Part shown: piece after piece, positions 57,969 to 64,000 of the stretch
Numbering within the stretch: the stretch's first letter is position 1
How the letters are laid out: each line of letters opens with the position of its first letter
From: Zygnema cylindricum
Lineage: Eukaryota; Streptophyta; Zygnematophyceae; Zygnematales; Zygnemataceae
Reading direction: 5' to 3'
NCBI GenBank assembly: GCA_037447655.1
Contig: JBBHKE010002445.1
Span: 216,020-280,019 of the forward strand
Length of the DNA: 64,000 bases
Translations under genes and position numbers: made by a program
The notes under the pieces: model-generated
What the model saw: only the letters and a program-made list of their open reading frames with translations
What the model was told of the DNA's origin: nothing
The model's database searches: none

Positions 57969-60900
57969 ATGGCGACATTAACGTGTCGTTCATCTACTGT
58001 TTGCCAGACGCACAGCTGTACAGTCAGCTCTGCGACGTCCACGCGGCAGGAATTTCAGCTTCCTGACACGTCATCTCTCCTCCGCCATGTCTCCTGCCAT
58101 TCTAATGCCCTCCGCCGGAGTTTCGCTTACGGCAGAATTCGTGTGGACCGGAGCGGAAGAGTCAGAGTGGTGTGCGATGCCCAGGCGGATGAAAGCATCG
58201 GAAATGCGTCGCAAGTCGCTGTGAGCGACCGCACTGCCCTGGAAGACAAACTGAGGACTGCTATTACAACGGTGAGTTAGAAATATCTTGTAGAATCGTA
58301 ATATATTTGAAGGAATTTTGCGAAAACTATGGGAATTCATGAAAGGTTTTGATTCACTAAGGGTATCGAAAGGAGAAACGGAAATGGACCAGGTTTCAGT
58401 ATGGCTATAATCACGACTCCATTGTATCTCTTTACTTCTCCTCCTGCAGTATAGAGTATGTATGGCAGTACACTTTTTTGTAATGGCTTTGCTGGTATAT
58501 GGATGGAAAACAATGCTGGGCAAGGAATTGGTAAGGAAACAGAAATCTATGGCTAATGGATGCCCTTGGAACCTTTGTAGGAACTAAATACCTTTATGGC
58601 ACATAGTCAAAATGAACCCGATGAAGTTGGAGGTTGAAGAAGCTGTAGAAATCCGTTTCTTAGTCTCATGGCCCTCTCTTTTGCCATTCAAGCAGAGAGG
58701 AAGTATAAAATTTCCATTCTAAGTGAGGGTGGGTGACCATGTCTGCATTTTCAGGCGGACTCAGAAGCAGTGAAGGGAGCTCTGGACGTTCTCAAAGAAG
58801 CTGGATACACCAAACTTTGGCGCAGTTATTCCAATGTGTCACGCCGCACGGTATGAGCAATGCCTTCATTTGACATTCTTGGAGCTGAATTTTATCAAAT
58901 GACTTGTCTATACAGAAGTTGCATCATAAAGACTCGCAATGCAGGTAAATATTTAGGAGTTCTACACCCTTCTAAATCCAATACCCGGTTTTTAGATATC
59001 AAGGCCGGCAATATCTGAATCACGGAACTGCAAAATTCAACTGTTATATTTGTTTATTCCAACTGTACGCGTAATGACATATAAATTTCTGGTTTAGTGT
59101 AGGATGGAGCTGTTCAAATCACAATACCATAGTCCACAACACCACTTCTTGGGTAAAAGTGGACCAAACTTGACTTAGATGATGTGAACTCTTTGTTCAA
59201 GTAGCTCCTTTCTCTTTTACTTGAGGCGGTAATTGTCAATATTTCACATCATGAAACTCTTGCAGCTTTGCAATGGGCTGGTTATTGTTTCCTTCACAAA
59301 ATTGAATTCCTCAATGTCGAGTGAAACTTTCAGAACTGATGTTGCAACGGTAAACACACCATGTCACTTACAACTTTTTTTTGTTTTCCTTGCTTTGCTT
59401 ATCTATTGCGCGGGACACAGACATTTATGAGAGAGCTGTCTCAGATTGGCCTCAAGAACCCTGAGACCCTTGCCATTCCAAGTGTCCGCAATGACGTAAG
59501 TCCTTTATCTCGAAAACTTGTCCAGTTTCTTTATAAATTTGGTTGGCAAATCTATAAATTGATGGTCATGACTTCACTCTTGATCATTGAGCACTTTTCA
59601 TTGAATCTCCTCGCTCTTCCAGAGTGTGTGTTTGTGTGTGTGTGTTAATTTCCTTTGAAGTGAAAGGGAAAAATAATCAGAAAGGATGGCAGAGCTTGAG
59701 CGAAGGAGGGGCAAGGGAGAAGTGGGAGAGCGAGAAAGTGGGAGAAGGATTGAGAGTCCCGGATTCGCCTCATGATGTTTAACTGATAGAGGGAGTTTGA
59801 GTGGCCGTGGCTCTGTGACAGGCAGGCAGCTTTTTTGATTGCGGTGGTCGGGACCACTTCTTTTTTTGCAGTCATCGCCGGCTTCCTACCAGGGGTGAGG
59901 CCACTAGCTGACGAGCAAGTTTCTTGTCTTTTCTGGGAGGAATCACGTGCACTTGTGGGATCGCTGAATTGAAGCAATGCTGAGCTGGCCTGCATTGTTA
60001 TCATGAGTCTTAAGTCTTTCTTTCTTCTTACTGCCACATGTCGCCACAGGACTGGGGCTTTTTTGTACCATACCTTATCGGAAGCATTTCTCTGGTAGTT
60101 CTTAAGCAGGCTGCTGTCTTCGGGCAGTCCTCACTGCCCCTCTGGCACCAACCTCCCTCACCCTCGCCACCTCCCTCCAACCAACGCCAAAACCCGAAAG
60201 CAAAATTGATCCTCGATTGATCCGAACTGATCCCCACTTACAGTATTGCAGACTTTTAACGGCAGCTACCGACTTATTCTCTCAGGGCTTTGCAGACACC
60301 AAACAGAGAGTCCTCCGACATGAAGCCGCCCACTTTCTCTGTGAGCTTTTCTGAAATCTGCACCTTTCCTGGGAAAGCGTCTAATTATGGACAGGAATTG
60401 GTGTGTCTCTTTGGGACTTGTTTCGACGTCTGTTTTATACAGTGTAACTTGTGTAAATTGGGCAAAGTGCAATGCTGGAATATTATTTCGGGCATTGGAG
60501 ATCAGCTCTCCTAAATCATTATAATACACGCTCTTATGAACTGCTTGCTGCAATCAGTATGGATTGCAAACATACTATCTCATTTGCACTAAAAAGAGTC
60601 TCCATGGACCCTACTTCACTTTTTTCTTGTTTTTTTTGTCTACATATTCTGGTCCCCATTCCCCACGGAAATGAGTACTTATTTGAGTATAATCCACACT
60701 AGTTACAGTGAAAGGTGTAGCATTTTTTTTGCATGTAATTGGTTTTATATGTTTTCCACATACTCTGGTCATTTTGGGTTTCTTGTTAAGTTCCGTTTAC
60801 ATTTAGTTTCCTTTTTTACATCATTCACACCCTTTTTGGAGTTGTGTTTACTCCATCTCTCCTATCCACTCTTCTCCGGTCTTTCATATACCTTTTCAAA

Positions 60901-62553
60901 CCCTGTTTTGCCCCTGTAAATCTTATATTCTTCTTGAAACAAATTTCAACGAGCTTTTCCTGGGGTGTTCCTGCACAACTTGTTAACCTTTCTCTTTTTG
61001 AATTATTTTCTGAGTCAAATTGCAGTGAGCTATCTTTTGGGTCTACCTATTGTGGGATACTCCCTGGATATTGGAAAAGAGCACATAAATTTGATCGATG
61101 AGAAACTCCAGAAAAAGCTCTATCAGGGCAGCCTGGAGTCTTCAGAACTTGATAGGTGGGACCTCTATTCTTTTACTTCTTTGCGAAGAAATATGTGGGA
61201 GTTTGTCTTTTTTCGTCTCTGACTTTATTTACATCACTTTCAGGAGTTTTTGAGATCGTTTCAGATTTTGTATCGCGTTAAGACTGTTTCTCTTTATGAG
61301 CCGTGTTTTGAATGTATTCATCACACCATACTGGAAAATGAATGTGAAAAAGGGACGAACTTTACAGTTGTTTTCTCTTTGTTATGTTCCTATTTGTTGG
61401 CTCAAAGTAATGGGCTCTTATGAATGGTATAATTCACACTTATTATGGTATAAGTAAAATCAAGGCCATTAAATGTGTCGTTTTGCACTTAGATGTCTCA
61501 TTAGATACCGAAGGATAGAGACAAAGAGGAAAAAAGAAGAAAAGAAAAGAATTGTTTGTAGAAGCTTATTTTGTCTGTTTGTGGAATCTGCAGGTTTGCG
61601 GTGGTATCCATGGCTGGTTTGGCCGCTGAGGGACTCTTTTATGACAAAGTTATCGGGCAATCAGCCGATCTTTTTACGCTTCAGGTGCTCAGAAGAGTTG
61701 TTTTTTTCCTCTTTTCTCTTTATTTTTTGTGTTTGACTTTAAAATGAGGAACATATGAGCTGGGAAAAGATTTTCTCGCATTTGAGTATTAATTTGAGTG
61801 GACAGTTGAGGGAAGATGAAGAAATTCAGAGAGTTTATGAAGGTCTTCGTGCACTTTTTTGTGTTTTGACAGAAGATGACTTGTAAATGATGGTCACTGA
61901 TAAGTTTTTTCGTGAATTTTGATGGAAAATGTTATCGCAGAGGTTAATTAATCGAACTAAACCAGCTCTCTCCAATGACCAACAACAGAATCTGACTCGT
62001 TGGGCTGTGAGTAATTAACCTTCATTCTAAAATGTTGAATCGATTTTTTTCATGGGAAAGATATCGAGCAAAAGAAAAAATATTTGCTGAGCAGTTTTAA
62101 AAACTGTAAACCACCTTTTGAGAGAGATTCAGATGTGGAAAAAATAAGTGTTTGGTTAGACTACGGAAGACAGGTTATGTTCCATTTAACGCTTTTGTTT
62201 TTCTTTCTTCTATTTTGTTCTCGTCCATGTCCTTGTCCACGTCTATGTCCATCGCCATCTCCATCTCTATCTCCATGTCCTTATTTATGTTCATATTCAT
62301 TTTCATATTCATGTTTTTGTTCACGTTCACGTTCCCGTTCCCGTTCACGTTTGCATTCACGTTCATGTTTTTTTTTTTTAGTTGTCTTCCTCCTGATTAG
62401 TGCTATGAGTACTTTCGGACTGTTCTGTGACAGGTGGTCTACGCTGCGTCTCTGTTGAAAAGCAACAATGTGGCCTATGAAGCTCTTCAGGAAGCCATGG
62501 CCGCCAAAGCTTCCGTGGCCGATTGTATCCTGGCGGTGGAAACTGCCAAGTAA
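57969..62553 (+). CDS. VIR3-like plastid protein with HEAAH metallopeptidase motif
   Basis: Exons: 57969-58271, 58755-58850, 59421-59495, 59826-59894, 60050-60126, 60252-60340, 61026-61155, 61594-61684, 61941-62006, 62434-62553, giving 371 residues. The Ser/Thr/Arg-rich first 60-70 residues look like a plastid transit peptide. Two hydrophobic segments (AAFLIAVVGTTSFFAVIAGF and FFVPYLIGSISLVVL) precede RVLRHEAAHFL, a HExxH motif at about 230-234 as in FtsH-type M41 peptidases. Downstream are YLLGLPIVGYSLDIGKEH, MAGLAAEGLFYDKVIGQSAD and QQQNLTRWA. The order and spacing match what I recall of Arabidopsis VIRESCENT3 (At1g56180), a putative thylakoid metalloprotease needed for greening. No AAA ATPase domain is present. 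The exon 5 donor (GGGCA|GTCCTC) is weak, but it gives the exact family spacing. Confidence 0.87.
62221..62368 (+). repeat. Hexanucleotide repeat tract in the last VIR3-like intron
   Basis: Degenerate six-base units of the type YCCATN shift to TTCAYR (TTCACG, TTCATA, TTCCCG) over about 150 bases between exons 9 and 10. Open frames on both strands here are repeat artefacts. Confidence 0.85.
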
Positions 62554-64000
62554 GTACCTATACATCTATCTCAAGGTTTTGGACTCGCCTAGTAAGTCTC
62601 AAAGGTTTTTTTTGGAAATTTTAGGCATGTTACTTTTTCCTTTGCAAAGTGTTTGTAAGTTACAGGTGCATTGGGTTAATTTATGGAGGAAAGCGTATAT
62701 CGTTTTCTTCTTATCTTTTTCTTTTTCCAGTTTTGCTTTTAAGTTGCAGGTTAGGTAGATGGTTAGGTGGTCACTATTAGAGAGAGGAAGAGGTAGGTTC
62801 TCGCTTCTTCAAAATAGCAGAAGCGGTATTTGTCGGTATTTGACCAAAACATGTTTGGTATATTTTGAGGTATGTTTAGAAATATATATGTTTTTTTGGA
62901 ACCAAAATGAATGTCTGGAGGGGAGATCACACAAACACCAGGCTTGGAAAAGTCTACAAAATATGTTGTTATGAAAAGTTCCAATGACATGATTTCTTGC
63001 TTTAGCAGGTTCTATGTTTGTAAAGGATCAGGCTGTTAAGGAAATATAGAATGAGTATTTTAGAGGGACGTTCTTGCTTGTCGGGACACACCTTTCTGAC
63101 AGAGGTATTTGTGCAAAAACTGTTGAAATAGTATATATTGTAGCCCTGTACAATACTCGGATAGTATGCAGTTGAAATATATAGCGTCTGCAGTTGTTTT
63201 TGCACATTAAACCTATGCTCTGATGCAAAAGAGTTTATTGGTCAAACATGCTCAAACGAAATATAATGTGTCAAGAATGGCAACAGGCGAACTATGGCTT
63301 CTTCTTTCGTTGGTTCAAATTATTCTTTCTTTTCAGGTCTCCTGGCAATTTAAACTTCAAAACAATCAACATTGATGTTTTTTTTCGTTGACCCTTGATA
63401 CATGTTTAACAAGTACTGTGACATAGCCGCACAGATACAGCTAGAAAATTAGGTAGAGAACTTCACAAGAAACTACAAGTTAGCAACCACGACGATATCC
63501 AGAACAATCGCGCTATTCCACAGATTGCCAGACTTTCTGCTGATTTTCGCTCGCGCTAAGTGTCCTCACAAGTGAATATGTACACACCTTGAGGAGCCAC
63601 TTCTCTAAAATGTTTATTAGCATCCCCAAATCATCAGCAAAAAGTTGAAGTTTACGAGGCTTGAAGATGGCCCACGTTTAAGTACAAGAACAACCAGTAC
63701 AAAGTAAGGTTGCAGACATAAGTTCTCGCCTCAAGACAAAAAAAACTAGCGAGCCAGACCATAGTTCAAATATGAAAAAGATATTTGGAAACACTATAGT
63801 TCATGACTACCTACCATACGCACTTCGGGTAAAATGCGTGCATAGTACGAGGATATCGCTTAAAGCATCTCCATTTTTTTTCACACATTTGCACTAGGAG
63901 CCAAACACAATAACAAGCTATCGTCAACTTCTACGTTTCTAACCGTGTAAGTTTGTGGAAACTTAGAAGCAACAAACTACTTTTCATGGGCAAATCCACA
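62554..64000. other. Region downstream of the VIR3-like gene
   Basis: The 3' untranslated region of the VIR3-like gene should begin here. I see no other gene. A 20-base segment at about 63196-63215 (GCACATTAAACCTATGCTCT) recurs at about 49572-49591 in SWEET intron 3. Confidence 0.45.

Overview
This is nuclear DNA from a plastid-bearing eukaryote, most likely a streptophyte (charophyte alga or bryophyte). The evidence is many GT-AG introns, a plant-type RNA polymerase II largest subunit, a phi-class glutathione transferase, a SWEET transporter, a DUF641/GIL1-like protein and two proteins with plastid-transit-like N-termini (DUF4336 and a VIR3-type HEAAH protein). The species cannot be fixed from the sequence alone. 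All exon boundaries below were read by hand from splice sites, frame and remembered family sequences. Each multi-exon model keeps one open frame from ATG to stop.

Layout: 1-4733 is gene-free and packed with palindromes and miniature inverted-repeat elements. 4734-6152 is an uninterrupted ORF resembling DUF641/GIL1 (+). 7593-17469 is a complete 15-exon RPB1 gene (-), 1864 aa with about 41 CTD heptads. 18020-18970 is a PIF/Harbinger-like miniature element. 20254-26991 is a second, truncated copy of RPB1 in the same orientation; it lacks the last third of the core and the whole CTD and has a frameshift in exon 4. 27542-28493 is a second copy of the miniature element, and 28502-29589 another terminal-inverted-repeat element. 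31636-33980 is a DUF4336 gene (-), 35004-40277 a MEMO-family gene (+), 41641-44909 a phi GST (-), 49140-53602 a SWEET transporter (+) and 57969-62553 a VIR3-like plastid metalloprotease-type gene (+). Intergenic and intronic DNA carries several element families, a bounded hAT-type element with an 8-bp target duplication, and a long polypurine/poly-C tract.

The genes look like unrelated housekeeping, transport and plastid genes and do not form a pathway. The most unusual features are: (1) the recent partial tandem duplication of RPB1, whose distal edge lies inside a transposable element that appears chimeric in one copy; (2) the CTD being split by three introns that all cut the same codon position of the heptad; (3) a CTD intron built of about 64-bp tandem units that each end in AG|GT; (4) a MEMO protein that lacks the conserved DFCHWG active-site segment; and (5) small palindromes with CTCG(C)GAG-type centres at several sites in element-rich DNA.
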